Of a stretch of DNA of 64,000 nucleotides, positions 35,845-45,361 are shown piece by piece. Below the pieces are notes generated by a model, which was given only the letters and a program-made list of their open reading frames with translations, did not search any database and was not told where the DNA came from. Every line of letters starts with the position of its first letter. The first letter of the stretch is position 1. The translations under genes were made by a program, and so were the position numbers. The stretch comes from Burkholderiales bacterium (GTDB taxonomy: Bacteria > Pseudomonadota > Gammaproteobacteria > Burkholderiales > Burkholderiaceae_C): assembly GCA_016192425.1 (NCBI GenBank), contig JACPUE010000014.1:1-64000 (forward strand). The letters are read 5' to 3'.

Positions 35845-35866
35845 TAGGCAGCCCCAAAAAGGGTTC

Positions 35867-36688
35867 TCAGCCCAGCACTTCCTTCAACGCCCCGTCGTAA
35901 AGATCGGTCAGCTTGTCGAGAACCTCCGCAAGCCGCTCGCTGGTGGTTGCAACTGTTTCCATGCCCTTGCCATCCGGTGCGCGCTGCATGGCAGCTTCAA
36001 AAAAGAGCCATTGCGCCCGCCCCAGTTCCAGTTCATTACGGATAGCCGGGGTGCTGACGGGCGCGGCCGCCAGCGTTTCCAGACCCTTGCGCACCTCCGC
36101 CATGTCGGCTTTCATCTGCTCCTGCAAACCCTTGCCATCTAGCTTGGCGGCGATCAGGAAGTAGTCCAGTGCAATGCGCTGCGACACCGCCCGCTGACGA
36201 CCTGCGAGGTTGATCAGTTTGGCCGAGCCCACCTTGGCAATCTTTTCAAAAGCCTCGGCAGTGGATTGTGACGCAGCCATGACCTTTTCTGCCTGCTGTG
36301 CGACGGCAGAAACGGCTTCGCGCGTGGGCGGAAACACCAGCAAGGCATCTGCAGCGTCGGCCAGTTTTTTGAGGTCTGCCACACGGCTGGCCAGCTCGGG
36401 AGGCATCGATGTCTTGGCCAGTTCGTCAAATCCCGTGCGCACCTGTTGGCGCACATCGGCCAATGTTTTGGCCGAAAACTCGGGCAACACTCCCAGCAGG
36501 AGCTGGCAATAGGTCTTGGCCAGGCGCTGCGACAAGATTCGGTTGCGCGCAGCGCGGTTGAATGCCGTGGACATTGGCAACTGGGCTTGAGCCACCCCCA
36601 CTGTGGAACCCAGCAACAGGGCCGCCACGGACTGGATCGCCATCCGGCGGGAAAAGACATCGGCAACGCGGTTATCAATAGTCATCAT
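35867..36688 (-). CDS. exported PilJ/NarX-type sensor-domain protein
   Basis: 273 aa from the ATG at 36688, which has GGAGG five bases upstream. A twin-arginine-like signal (SRRMAIQSVAALLLG) ends in QAQLP. Two PilJ-domain repeats follow, marked by RNRILSQRLAKTY and GRQRAVSQRIALDY, the motif that binds nitrate in NarX-like sensors. The protein has no transmitter or chemotaxis domain, so it is a stand-alone periplasmic sensor module. It is divergent from moaA with an FNR-type box between, which suggests a role in nitrate respiration. Function is inferred. Confidence 0.8.
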   Translation of the reverse strand: MMTIDNRVADVFSRRMAIQSVAALLLGSTVGVAQAQLPMSTAFNRAARNRILSQRLAKTYCQLLLGVLPEFSAKTLADVRQQVRTGFDELAKTSMPPELASRVADLKKLADAADALLVFPPTREAVSAVAQQAEKVMAASQSTAEAFEKIAKVGSAKLINLAGRQRAVSQRIALDYFLIAAKLDGKGLQEQMKADMAEVRKGLETLAAAPVSTPAIRNELELGRAQWLFFEAAMQRAPDGKGMETVATTSERLAEVLDKLTDLYDGALKEVLG

Positions 36689-36744
36689 AGATGCCTCCCA
36701 TTGACAAAGTTGCCCATTGTGCACCCAAAATCTCTGTGATTTGG

Positions 36745-36758
36745 TTGATTCAAATCAA
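36745..36758. promoter_or_regulatory. FNR/Anr-type binding site between the PilJ-domain gene and moaA
   Basis: TTGATTCAAATCAA is a perfect match to the FNR consensus TTGAT-N4-ATCAA. It lies 82 bases before the moaA start and 57 before the divergent gene start, a position able to control either. It implies induction under low oxygen if an Fnr/Anr regulator is present. Confidence 0.8.
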
Positions 36759-36839
36759 ACCCAAACCACCGCCTGGCGCAACTCCGGAAACACCGGCACC
36801 GCGTCTGCCCCCAATGGACAGTTACGGCACAATCGTGCC

Positions 36840-37976
36840 ATGTCTGAACGCGTCATTCCTCTGGTGGATCAGCGCAGCGCAGCGCTGGCGGCGCGGGTGC
36901 CGGCAGCGCCCATTGCTGCCACCGGCCTGCTGTCTGACACCCTGGGCCGCCCGCTGCGCGACCTGCGCATCAGCGTGACCGACCGCTGCAATTTCCGCTG
37001 CAACTACTGCATGCCCAAGGAAGTGTTCGGCAAGGACTACCCCTACCTGCCACACAGCGACCTGCTGAGCTTTGAAGAAATCACGCGCCTGGCAGCCATC
37101 TTTCTGCGCCATGGCGTGCGCAAGATCAGGCTCACGGGCGGCGAGCCGCTGCTGCGCCGCAACATCGAAGCGCTGATCGCCCAGCTGGCTGCCCTGCGCA
37201 CGGTGGAGGGGCAGCCACCCGAGATCACCCTCACCACCAACGGCTCCTTGCTGGCGCGCAAGGCTGGGGCGCTGCGCGAAGCGGGCCTGCAGCGCGTGAC
37301 CGTCAGCCTGGACGGGCTGGACGACGCCGTGTTCCGGCGCATGAACGATGTGGACTTTCCGGTCGCCGAGGTGCTGGAGGGCATTGCCGCCGCACGCGAT
37401 GCGGGCCTGCACCCGGTCAAGGTGAACATGGTGGTCAAGCGCGGCACCAACGAACATGAAATCCTGCCCATGGCACGGCACTTCAGGGGCACCGGCGTCA
37501 TCCTGCGCTTCATCGAATACATGGATGTGGGCGCCACCAACGGCTGGCGCATGGACGAGGTGCTGCCCTCGCGCGAAGTCATCGCCCGCCTGCGCGCTGA
37601 GCTGCCGCTGGTGCCGCTGCAAGCCAGCGCACCGGGCGAAACCGCCGAACGCTGGGGCTATGCCAACACCCAAGGGCAGCACGACCCCGCACTGGGCGAG
37701 GTGGGCGTCATCAGCAGCGTGACCCAGGCCTTTTGCGGCGACTGCAACCGCGCCCGCCTCTCGACCGAGGGGCGCCTGTACCTGTGCCTGTTTGCCGACA
37801 AGGGCTACGACCTGCGCAGCCTGCTGCGCACGGGCGCCAGCGACGAAGACCTGGCCAGCGCGCTGGGTGCCATCTGGCAGGGCCGCAGCGACCGCTACTC
37901 CGAACTGCGCGCCAGCCTGCCGCCGGAATCAAGCCAGGCCAAGCGGCGCATTGAGATGAGCTACATCGGCGGATGA
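36840..37976 (+). CDS. moaA: GTP 3',8-cyclase, molybdenum cofactor synthesis
   Basis: 378 aa from the ATG at 36840. Radical SAM CX3CX2C motif CNFRCNYC, then [11 protein letters not shown]. The C-terminal second cluster motif is [21 protein letters not shown], and the C-terminus ends in Gly-Gly, which is needed for activity. With MoaC it converts GTP to cyclic pyranopterin. It is longer than E. coli MoaA (329 aa) because of an N-terminal extension and a small loop. An FNR-type box upstream points to anaerobic use, for example for nitrate reductase. mobA follows 16 bp downstream. Confidence 0.96.
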   Translation: MSERVIPLVDQRSAALAARVPAAPIAATGLLSDTLGRPLRDLRISVTDRCNFRCNYCMPKEVFGKDYPYLPHSDLLSFEEITRLAAIFLRHGVRKIRLTGGEPLLRRNIEALIAQLAALRTVEGQPPEITLTTNGSLLARKAGALREAGLQRVTVSLDGLDDAVFRRMNDVDFPVAEVLEGIAAARDAGLHPVKVNMVVKRGTNEHEILPMARHFRGTGVILRFIEYMDVGATNGWRMDEVLPSREVIARLRAELPLVPLQASAPGETAERWGYANTQGQHDPALGEVGVISSVTQAFCGDCNRARLSTEGRLYLCLFADKGYDLRSLLRTGASDEDLASALGAIWQGRSDRYSELRASLPPESSQAKRRIEMSYIGG

Positions 37977-37992
37977 TCGCCCTGCCCCACCC

Positions 37993-38619
37993 ATGATCGC
38001 AGCGCACGACATCACCGGCCTGGTGCTGGCAGGCGGCCAGGGCAACCGCATGGGTGGTGTGGACAAAGGACTGCAAGCCTGGCACGGCGAGCCGCTGGCG
38101 CAGCACGCGCTGCGCAGGCTGCAGGCCCAGGTGGGTGCGGTAATGCTGAGCGCCAACCGGCACCTGGACACCTACGCCGCCATGGGCGCACCGGTGTGGC
38201 CCGACCGCCAGAGCGGCTATTGCGGGCCGCTGGCCGGCCTGCTCAGCGGGCTTGAGCATTGCCCGACACCGTGGCTGCTGACCGTGCCCTGCGATGCACC
38301 GCTGTTCCCCACAGACCTTGCACAGCGCCTGGCCCAGGCTGCGGCGCACAGCGGCACCCTGCTGGCCATGGCCAGTGCCCGCGAAGGCGCCCCACCCGCC
38401 CCGCTGCGCCCGCAACCGGTGTTCTGCCTGGTGCACCGCAGCCTGCGCGACGACCTGGCACGCTACCTGGCCGACGGCGGGCGCAAGGCCATGGCCTGGG
38501 CCAGTGCACACCAGCCCGCCCTGGCAGCCTTTGACGCACCCGGCGACGATCCGAACGCCTTTGCCAATGCCAACACCCTGGCGGAACTGGCGGCGCTGCA
38601 GGCCGCAGCAGCGCCGTGA
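37993..38619 (+). CDS. mobA: molybdenum cofactor guanylyltransferase
   Basis: 208 aa. GTP-binding loop LAGGQGNRMGGVDKGL near the N-terminus, then PDRQSGYCGPLAGLLSGL and VPCDAPLFP with the metal-binding Asp. MobA joins GMP to molybdopterin to make the MGD cofactor used by DMSO-reductase-family enzymes such as nitrate reductase. It is in the same transcript as moaA. The 92 bp to the next (convergent) gene show no feature. Confidence 0.94.
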   Translation: MIAAHDITGLVLAGGQGNRMGGVDKGLQAWHGEPLAQHALRRLQAQVGAVMLSANRHLDTYAAMGAPVWPDRQSGYCGPLAGLLSGLEHCPTPWLLTVPCDAPLFPTDLAQRLAQAAAHSGTLLAMASAREGAPPAPLRPQPVFCLVHRSLRDDLARYLADGGRKAMAWASAHQPALAAFDAPGDDPNAFANANTLAELAALQAAAAP

Positions 38620-38711
38620 TATGCAGGGCGATGGACCCCGCCCCTGCTGGCGGAACTGCACCCGCGAGCGCCAGGAAGCAATGGCTCAGAGGCTTTGATG
38701 GATCTGGCGAC

Positions 38712-40103
38712 CTACACCCCCCCGCAGGCCACGATGCGGCAGGCCTTGCCGCTGCGGCCCCTGGGCACGCTGTGGCCCAGCTCGGTGCGCACCTGGATGG
38801 GCGCCAGCCCCTGGCTCGCAGCGTAGCCTTTGAGCACTGTGCGGCAGCGCGCCGCAGCGGCCCGCCCCTCTTCGCCGCACTGCGGCAGGCGCAGCAGCAG
38901 GGTGCTGGCATCGATCTGGCGCAGGTGAAAGTCGAACACCCCGGCGCCCTCCTCCAGCACCGTGCTCAACGCCAGAGGCAGCAGGGTGGCCTTTCCGCCG
39001 TCACGGCGCGCCATGCGCAGGGGATCGTCCTGGCGGCCGCGCACCTCGATCACCGGCAAGGGCGATCCGCAGGTGCAGGGCTCGGTCCGCACCAGCACCT
39101 GGTCGCCCAGCTCGTAGCGGATGAGCGGCTGCACATGGTTTGCCAGGCTGGTCAGCAGCACGCTGCACGCAGGCTCGCCCGCAGGCACGGGACGGTGCTT
39201 TTCGTCCACCGGCTCCAGGATGACCCAGTCGGCGTTGAGGTGCATGCGCCCCTGCGCGCATTCCCAGCCCATGGCCAGGAATTCCGACGCCCCATAGCTG
39301 TTGCGCAGCACCCCGCCCAACCCCTGGAGGATGTGCGCGCGCACCGCCGGGCTGAGGGTTTCGCCACCGGTCCAGATCTCGCGCGGCGCAATGTGCAGAC
39401 GCCCTTCCAGCGCCTCCTGCGCGAGCAAAGCCGCCGCCGTGGGGTAGGTGATGAGCACTGTGGGTGCAAAGTCATTGAGTCCGTCCACCAGCTGGGCGAT
39501 GGGGGACTGGATGGAAAAGCTGCGCGTGGTGGCCGCTATCCAGGGGTTGATGCTGCGCAGCCGCTGCAGCGACACCATGCTGGCGAAATGTCCGCCGGTG
39601 GCGCCCACAAAGGCATGGCGCTCGGCCAGGTGCAGCGGATCCATCCAGTGCGCCAGCGGGCGCGGCTGGCTGCGGCGCAAGGCTTCGAGCGCGTCGTACA
39701 CGGCCATGGCGTGGCCGTCCTGCACAAAAATGCCCGACATGCCGGTGGTGCCCGAGCTCTCCCACACCATGTAGCGGCCCAACCAGGGCTCGGCAATGCG
39801 TTCGGGGTCGGTGGTGAGTTCACGCAGCTCGTCCAGGCGCAGGCGCGGATCGGTCACCCAGTCGTCAAAGCGCTCCATGAGCTGGCCGCGCGTGACCGCC
39901 GACAGATCCTGCAGCGGCGTGTTGGTGTGCACCCGTGGGCCCAGGTGTTCCTGGTAAAAGCGCGAGCCGCGCAGTGCGCTGTCCAGCAGTTGGGACAGCC
40001 GGCTGTGCTGGCGCTGGGCAATGCCGGCGCGGCCACCGCGCTGCGCCGACATCACGTCCATCGACACGAGCGACAGGTGCAACAGGTCAAACACCGGGTT
40101 CAT
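38712..40103 (-). CDS. AMP-forming CoA-ligase-like enzyme (PaaK/AMP-binding family)
   Basis: 463 aa from the ATG at 40103; upstream in-frame ATGs would add a Cys/Ala-rich stretch without homology. The AMP-binding phosphate loop is ESSGTTGMSG and the aryl-CoA-ligase-like YGASEFLAMGW follows. A CTCGSPLPV segment resembles the CxCG element of phenylacetate-CoA ligase-like proteins. Family members adenylate and thioesterify aromatic acids; the substrate here is unknown. It is divergent from phaC across 272 bp. Confidence 0.78.
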   Translation of the reverse strand: MNPVFDLLHLSLVSMDVMSAQRGGRAGIAQRQHSRLSQLLDSALRGSRFYQEHLGPRVHTNTPLQDLSAVTRGQLMERFDDWVTDPRLRLDELRELTTDPERIAEPWLGRYMVWESSGTTGMSGIFVQDGHAMAVYDALEALRRSQPRPLAHWMDPLHLAERHAFVGATGGHFASMVSLQRLRSINPWIAATTRSFSIQSPIAQLVDGLNDFAPTVLITYPTAAALLAQEALEGRLHIAPREIWTGGETLSPAVRAHILQGLGGVLRNSYGASEFLAMGWECAQGRMHLNADWVILEPVDEKHRPVPAGEPACSVLLTSLANHVQPLIRYELGDQVLVRTEPCTCGSPLPVIEVRGRQDDPLRMARRDGGKATLLPLALSTVLEEGAGVFDFHLRQIDASTLLLRLPQCGEEGRAAAARCRTVLKGYAASQGLAPIQVRTELGHSVPRGRSGKACRIVACGGV

Positions 40104-40375
40104 GCACTGGCCTTTGGGGTGGCAGCGCAGGGCGGCTGCGGCAGACGTGCAGGGTAGAGGCTTGGCTGGGGCATAGTCGCAGGGGCTCCGTGGGCATGCA
40201 GACAAAAACCTGTGCAGCAGCGCCATGCGTGCGGCCAGGGCCACTTGCGCATCATAGGAAGCATGGCGCCCGCCAGCAATGGAGGTTCTGCGCGGCGGTG
40301 CGGCTGGGTTTGACCTGCATCACAAACCGGTGATTACGGCGGCGCAAAATCAAAAAGTCCCATCACGGAGTTTTC
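40104..40375. other. intergenic region upstream of phaC
   Basis: 272 bp between divergent genes. Apart from a CACGGAG ribosome site just before the phaC ATG and moderately AT-rich sequence near 40350 (GCAAAATCAAAAAGTCCC), I see no repeat, hairpin or RNA. Confidence 0.4.
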
Positions 40376-42178
40376 ATGCCCCGCAAGACAGCCACCGCCC
40401 CAGCCGCAGTATCTTCCGCTGTACGGCCCCCCATTCCCCGCCCGCCCCGCCTGGCAGAGACGCCGACCCAGAAGCTCGACCGCCTGGCACAGGCCGTTGC
40501 CGCGCCACTGACCGGCGGGCTCTCGCCGGTATCGCTGGGGCTGGCCGCTGCCGACTGGGCCTGGCACCTGGCGCTCTCTCCAGGGCGCCAGCTTGAACTG
40601 GCCGCACTGGCCCTGCAATTGGGGCGCCAGCACCTGCAAGAAGGCTGGGCGCCATCCGATGAGCCCCCGCCGCCCGAAGACGACCCGCGCTTTCGCCACG
40701 GGGCCTGGGCGCAGTGGCCCTACCGCCAGTGGCGCGCGGGCTTCCATGCGGCCGAGGCCTTCTGGCACGAGGCCGCGCAGGTGCCCGGCATGACCACGCA
40801 CCACGCCCAGCTCACACGCTTCTTTGCGCGCCAGTGGCTGGACATGCTGGCCCCCGCCAACTGGCCCGCCACCCACCCCCAGGTACAGCAGGACCTGTGG
40901 CACAACGGCGGCGCCCACCTGCGCCAGGGCCTGCAGCACTGGCTGGCCGACACCACCGGCACCCCGGACAGCGACACCCCGCCGCAGCGCTTTCGCGTGG
41001 GGCATGACGTGGCCGTCACCCCAGGCAAGGTGGTGTACCGCAACGCACTGATCGAACTGATCCGCTACACGCCGCAAACCGCCACGGCGCACCCCGAGCC
41101 CGTGCTCATCGTGCCGTCGTGGATCATGAAGTACTACATCCTCGACCTCTCGCCGCACAACTCCATGGTGCGCTACCTGGTGCAGCAGGGGCACACGGTG
41201 TACATGCTGTCCTGGCGCAACCCAGACGCGCGCGACGCCGAGCTGACCATGGACGACTACCTGCGCCTGGGCGTGCTGGACGCCCTGCAGGCCGTCGGCG
41301 CGCAGCACGGCACCGACACCCCCGTGCACGCCATGGGCTACTGCCTGGGCGGCACGCTGCTGGCCATTGCCGCCGCCGCGCTGGCCAGGCCCCAGGGCGT
41401 GGCCGGGCAAAACCAGTTGCCGCCGCTGCAGACACTCTCGCTGCTGGCGGCCCAGACCGACTTCTCCGAGCCCGGCGAGCTGGGCCTGTTCATCGACGAA
41501 GGCCAGATCGACTGGCTGGACCACATCACGCGCGGCCAAGGCTACCTGTCGGGCAAGCAGATGGCGGGTTCGTTTGAATTTCTGCACTCGCGCGACCTGG
41601 TGTGGGCGCGGCGCATGCGCGAATACCTGCTGGGCGAGCGCGACCAGCCCAACGACCTGATGGCCTGGAACGCCGACACCACGCGCATGCCCGCCCGCAT
41701 GCACCACGAGTACCTGACCGACCTGTACCTGAACAACGCCCTGGCGCGCGGCAGCTACCGGGTGGAGGGCCGCCCCGTGTCGCTGGACGACCTGCGCCGC
41801 CTGCCCGTGTTCGTAGTGGGCACGCAGCGCGACCACGTGTCGCCCTGGACATCGGTGTACAAGCTGCACCACCTGTGCGATGCCGAAATCACCTTCACAC
41901 TGACCAACGGCGGCCACAACGCAGGCATCATCTCCGAGCCCGGCCACACCGGCCGCCACTACCAAATGGCCACCCGCCCGGCGCACGGCCCCTGGACCGA
42001 AGCGGCAGACTGGGCCGCCAGCGCCCCCCGGCACGAAGGCTCGTGGTGGAGCGCATGGCAGGCCTGGCTGGCCGCCCGCTCCTCAGCGCCGCGGCCCGCC
42101 ACCGGCATCCCCAAAGCCAGCGTGGTGTGCGACGCGCCGGGCACCTATGTGCTGCAGCGCTACCGCGAGAGAAATTAG
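40376..42178 (+). CDS. phaC: class I polyhydroxyalkanoate synthase
   Basis: 600 aa, the usual class I length. The lipase-like box is GYCLGG with nucleophile Cys323; the other triad members are Asp486 (TQRDHVSPW) and His514 (GGHNAG), at nearly the same spacing as in Ralstonia PhaC. A Pro/Ala-rich N-terminus precedes the alpha/beta hydrolase fold. It polymerises 3-hydroxyacyl-CoA into storage granules. phaA, phaB and phasin genes are not adjacent, which is atypical for the main operon and may mean this is a second synthase. A GGAG ribosome site precedes the ATG. A family 1 repeat follows the stop directly. Confidence 0.93.
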   Translation: MPRKTATAPAAVSSAVRPPIPRPPRLAETPTQKLDRLAQAVAAPLTGGLSPVSLGLAAADWAWHLALSPGRQLELAALALQLGRQHLQEGWAPSDEPPPPEDDPRFRHGAWAQWPYRQWRAGFHAAEAFWHEAAQVPGMTTHHAQLTRFFARQWLDMLAPANWPATHPQVQQDLWHNGGAHLRQGLQHWLADTTGTPDSDTPPQRFRVGHDVAVTPGKVVYRNALIELIRYTPQTATAHPEPVLIVPSWIMKYYILDLSPHNSMVRYLVQQGHTVYMLSWRNPDARDAELTMDDYLRLGVLDALQAVGAQHGTDTPVHAMGYCLGGTLLAIAAAALARPQGVAGQNQLPPLQTLSLLAAQTDFSEPGELGLFIDEGQIDWLDHITRGQGYLSGKQMAGSFEFLHSRDLVWARRMREYLLGERDQPNDLMAWNADTTRMPARMHHEYLTDLYLNNALARGSYRVEGRPVSLDDLRRLPVFVVGTQRDHVSPWTSVYKLHHLCDAEITFTLTNGGHNAGIISEPGHTGRHYQMATRPAHGPWTEAADWAASAPRHEGSWWSAWQAWLAARSSAPRPATGIPKASVVCDAPGTYVLQRYRERN

Positions 42179-42233
42179 GCCCCAGGGCAATAGATACGGG
42201 CGTAAGCAGCTATCAAATATATAGCATCAATGC
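42179..42233. repeat. dispersed repeat family 1, copy between phaC and the RND gene
   Basis: Fills the convergent spacer and runs a few bases into the end of the RND gene. Core GTAAGCAGCTATCAAATATATAGC. Confidence 0.65.
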
Positions 42234-45200
42234 CGCGCCTGTGCGGGCTGCACCTGGGCGTCGCGCGGCCCCGGCACAGCTGCGCGTGCCAGCAAGGCAT
42301 ACATGGTGGGCACCACAAACACCGTGAGCACCGTGCCCAGGCCCATGCCGCCGACGATGACCCAGCCGATCTGCATGCGGCTCTCGGCGCCAGCGCCACT
42401 GGCCAGGGCCAGCGGAATGGCACCCAGCACCATGGCGCCGGTGGTCATGAGGATGGGGCGCAGGCGCTGGCTGGAGGCCTGCACCAGCGCATCGACCATC
42501 TCCAGCCCCTGGGCGCGCAACTGGTTGGCAAATTCCACGACCAGGATGCCATGCTTGGTAATCAGCCCCACCAGGGTGATCAGCCCGATCTGTGAATACA
42601 CGTTGAGCGATCCCCCTCCCCATTGGAGCGCCAGCAGCGCCCCCACCAGGGACAAGGGCACCGACAGCAGGATGACCAGCGGGTCGATGAAGCTCTCGAA
42701 CTGCGCCGCCAGCACCAGGTAGATGAACACCAGCGCCAGCACAAACACCACGCCCAGCGATCCTTGCGAACTGCGGAACTCGCGCGAGATGCCATTGAGC
42801 TCGGTGGTGTAGCCCGGCTTGAGCACCTGCGCCGCCGTGCGGTCCATGAAGGCCAGCGCCTCGCCCAGCGAATAGTCGGGCGCCAGGTTGGCGGTGATGG
42901 TGGCCGAACGGCGCTGGCCGAAGTGGTTGAGCTCACGCGGGCTCACGCTCTCCTGCACGCTGACCAGGCTGGACAGCGGCACCATGGCATCGCCGCGCCC
43001 GCGCACATGGATGGCGTCGATGTCCTGCGGCGTGCTGCGGCTGCCGCCCTCGGTCTGCACGATCACGTCGAACTGCTCGGCGTCGCGCTTGTAGCGCGTG
43101 ACGGTGCGTCCGCCCAGCATGGTCTCGATGGCGCGCGCCACCACATCTACGTTCACGCCCAGGTCGGCCGCGCGTTCGCGGTTCACGCTGATGCGCAGTT
43201 CGGGCTTGTTCAGGCGCAGGTCCACGTCGGGCGAGAGGATGCCGGGGTTCTTGGCCACCTCGGCCATGATGCGCAAGACGGCGGCGTTCAGTTCCTCGTA
43301 GCTTTCAGAGGTCTGCACCACGAAGTTGAGCGGCCGCGAGCGAAAGCCCTGCCCCAGCGACGGCGGCGTGATGGGAAATGCACTCACCCCCGGCAGGCTG
43401 CTGATGCGGCCTTGCATCTCGCGCACCAGTTGCAGGGTGCTGCGCTGGCGCTGCTCCCAGTCCACCGCGCGATAGACCACGCTGCCCTGCGACACCGTGG
43501 GGTTGCCCACGTTGGCATAGATGCGGTCGAACTCGGGGTAGTCGCGGCCGATTTTCTCCAGCTCGCGCGCATAGCGGTCGGTGTATTCCAGCGTGGCGCC
43601 GTCGGGCGCGCTGAAGCTCGCCAGAATGGTGCCCCGGTCCTCCAGCGGCGAGAGCTCCTGGCGCATGCCGGGGTACAGCCAGGCAATGGCTGCGGCGCAG
43701 GCCAGCATGGCCGCCACCACCAGCCAGCGTGCCTGCAGCAGCCCTGCGTGCCAAGGCGCACCCGCCGCACGCCGCGTGAGCACCCAGCGCAGTACGCGCC
43801 CGTAGCCCTGCGCCAGCGCAGTAAGCCAGCGCTCCATGCTGCAGTCAAACCAGCCGGGGCGGGGGTTATGGCGCAGCAGCAGCGAGCACATCATGGGCGA
43901 GAGCGTGAGCGCCACGAAGCCCGACACCAGCACCGCCCCGGCCAGCGCCAGCGCAAACTCGATGAACAGCCGCCCCGTGCGCCCCGGCGTGAAGGCCAGC
44001 GGCGCATACACGGCCACCAGCGTGAGCGTCATGGCCACAATGGCAAAGCCGATTTCGCGCGCACCGCGGATGGCTGCGCTGAAAGGCTCCATGCCTTCCT
44101 CGATGTGGCGGAAGATGTTCTCCAGCATGACGATGGCGTCGTCCACCACCAGCCCGATGGCCAGCACCAGCGCCAGCAGCGTGAGCGTGTTGATGGAAAA
44201 CCCCGCCAGGTGCATGAGCGCAAAGCTGCCGATCAGGCTGACCGGAATGGTGACGATGGGAATGATGGACGCACGCACCGTGCGCAAGAAGACGAAGATC
44301 ACCAGCGCCACCAGCACCACTGCCTCCAGCAACGTGGCAAACACGCTCTTGACCGAGCGGTCGATGAAAAGCGAGTTGTCGTTGGCAATTTCCACCGACA
44401 CCTCGGGCGGCAGGTCGGCCTGAAGCTGGGGCAGCATGGCGCGCACGCCCTTGGAGATTTCCAGCGGGTTGGCCGTGGTCTGGCGGATCACGCCCACCGA
44501 GATGGCATCGCGCCCATTCAGGCGCACACGGCTGCGGTCGTTGGCCGGGGCCTCTTGCACCCGCGCCACATCGCCCAGGCGCACGGCAAAGCCGTTGACG
44601 CTGCGCACCACGATGTCGGCAAACTCCTGCGGCTGCGCCAGGCTGGTCTGCGCAGTCACGCTGAACTCGCGCTCCATCGACTCGATGCGCCCGGCAGGCA
44701 GCTCCAGGTTGCTGCGGCGGATGGCATCCTCCACGTCCTGCGGGGTGAGCCGGTAGCCCGCCATGCGCTGCGGGTCCAGCCACACGCGCATGGCGTAGCG
44801 GCGTTCTCCGTAGATGGGCACGTCGGCCACACCGCTCACGGTCTGCAGCCGGGGCTTGACGATGCGCACCAGCAGGTCGTTGATCTGCAACGGCGAAAGC
44901 GTGTCGCTGCTGAAGGCCAGCCACATCACGGGCGATGCGTCGGCCTCGACCTTGGCGATCACGGGTTCGTCCACCCCATCGGGCAGGCGGTTGCGCACGC
45001 GCGAGGTGCGGTCGCGCACCTCGGCGGCGGCGTTATCGGCATCTTTTTCGAGCCGAAAGCGCACGCTGATCTGGCTTTGCTCGGCACGGCTGAGCGAGGT
45101 GATGACATCGACCGCATCGATGCCTGCAATCGAGTCCTCCAGCGGCTTGGTGACCTGCGCCTCCATCACCTCGGCCGAAGCGCCGCCGTAGCGCACGCTC

Positions 45201-45340
45201 ACGGTGACCACAGGCTCGTCGATGCGCGGGTACTCGCGCACCGACAGGCGGGTGAAGCTCACGGCGCCAATCAACAGCACCAGCAGCGACAGCACGGTGG
45301 CCAGCACCGGGCGGCGAATGGAGATTTCAGCCAACTGCAT
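42227..45340 (-). CDS. RND multidrug efflux permease (AcrB/HAE1 type)
   Basis: 1037 aa, full length with 12 expected membrane helices. N-terminus MQLAEISIRRPVLATVLSLL; the proton-relay Asp pair is in LAIGLVVDDAIVMLENIFRH; FTPGRTGRLF and a C-terminal GLITKHGILVVEFANQLR are typical of RND pumps. It would export drugs or other compounds from the periplasm with the adaptor encoded 21 bp upstream and a TolC-type channel. No outer-membrane channel gene is in the window, so a shared TolC must be elsewhere. The substrate is not predictable. Confidence 0.94.
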   Translation of the reverse strand: MQLAEISIRRPVLATVLSLLVLLIGAVSFTRLSVREYPRIDEPVVTVSVRYGGASAEVMEAQVTKPLEDSIAGIDAVDVITSLSRAEQSQISVRFRLEKDADNAAAEVRDRTSRVRNRLPDGVDEPVIAKVEADASPVMWLAFSSDTLSPLQINDLLVRIVKPRLQTVSGVADVPIYGERRYAMRVWLDPQRMAGYRLTPQDVEDAIRRSNLELPAGRIESMEREFSVTAQTSLAQPQEFADIVVRSVNGFAVRLGDVARVQEAPANDRSRVRLNGRDAISVGVIRQTTANPLEISKGVRAMLPQLQADLPPEVSVEIANDNSLFIDRSVKSVFATLLEAVVLVALVIFVFLRTVRASIIPIVTIPVSLIGSFALMHLAGFSINTLTLLALVLAIGLVVDDAIVMLENIFRHIEEGMEPFSAAIRGAREIGFAIVAMTLTLVAVYAPLAFTPGRTGRLFIEFALALAGAVLVSGFVALTLSPMMCSLLLRHNPRPGWFDCSMERWLTALAQGYGRVLRWVLTRRAAGAPWHAGLLQARWLVVAAMLACAAAIAWLYPGMRQELSPLEDRGTILASFSAPDGATLEYTDRYARELEKIGRDYPEFDRIYANVGNPTVSQGSVVYRAVDWEQRQRSTLQLVREMQGRISSLPGVSAFPITPPSLGQGFRSRPLNFVVQTSESYEELNAAVLRIMAEVAKNPGILSPDVDLRLNKPELRISVNRERAADLGVNVDVVARAIETMLGGRTVTRYKRDAEQFDVIVQTEGGSRSTPQDIDAIHVRGRGDAMVPLSSLVSVQESVSPRELNHFGQRRSATITANLAPDYSLGEALAFMDRTAAQVLKPGYTTELNGISREFRSSQGSLGVVFVLALVFIYLVLAAQFESFIDPLVILLSVPLSLVGALLALQWGGGSLNVYSQIGLITLVGLITKHGILVVEFANQLRAQGLEMVDALVQASSQRLRPILMTTGAMVLGAIPLALASGAGAESRMQIGWVIVGGMGLGTVLTVFVVPTMYALLARAAVPGPRDAQVQPAQARH

Positions 45341-45361
45341 GGGGCCAGTGCTCCGGCGCTT

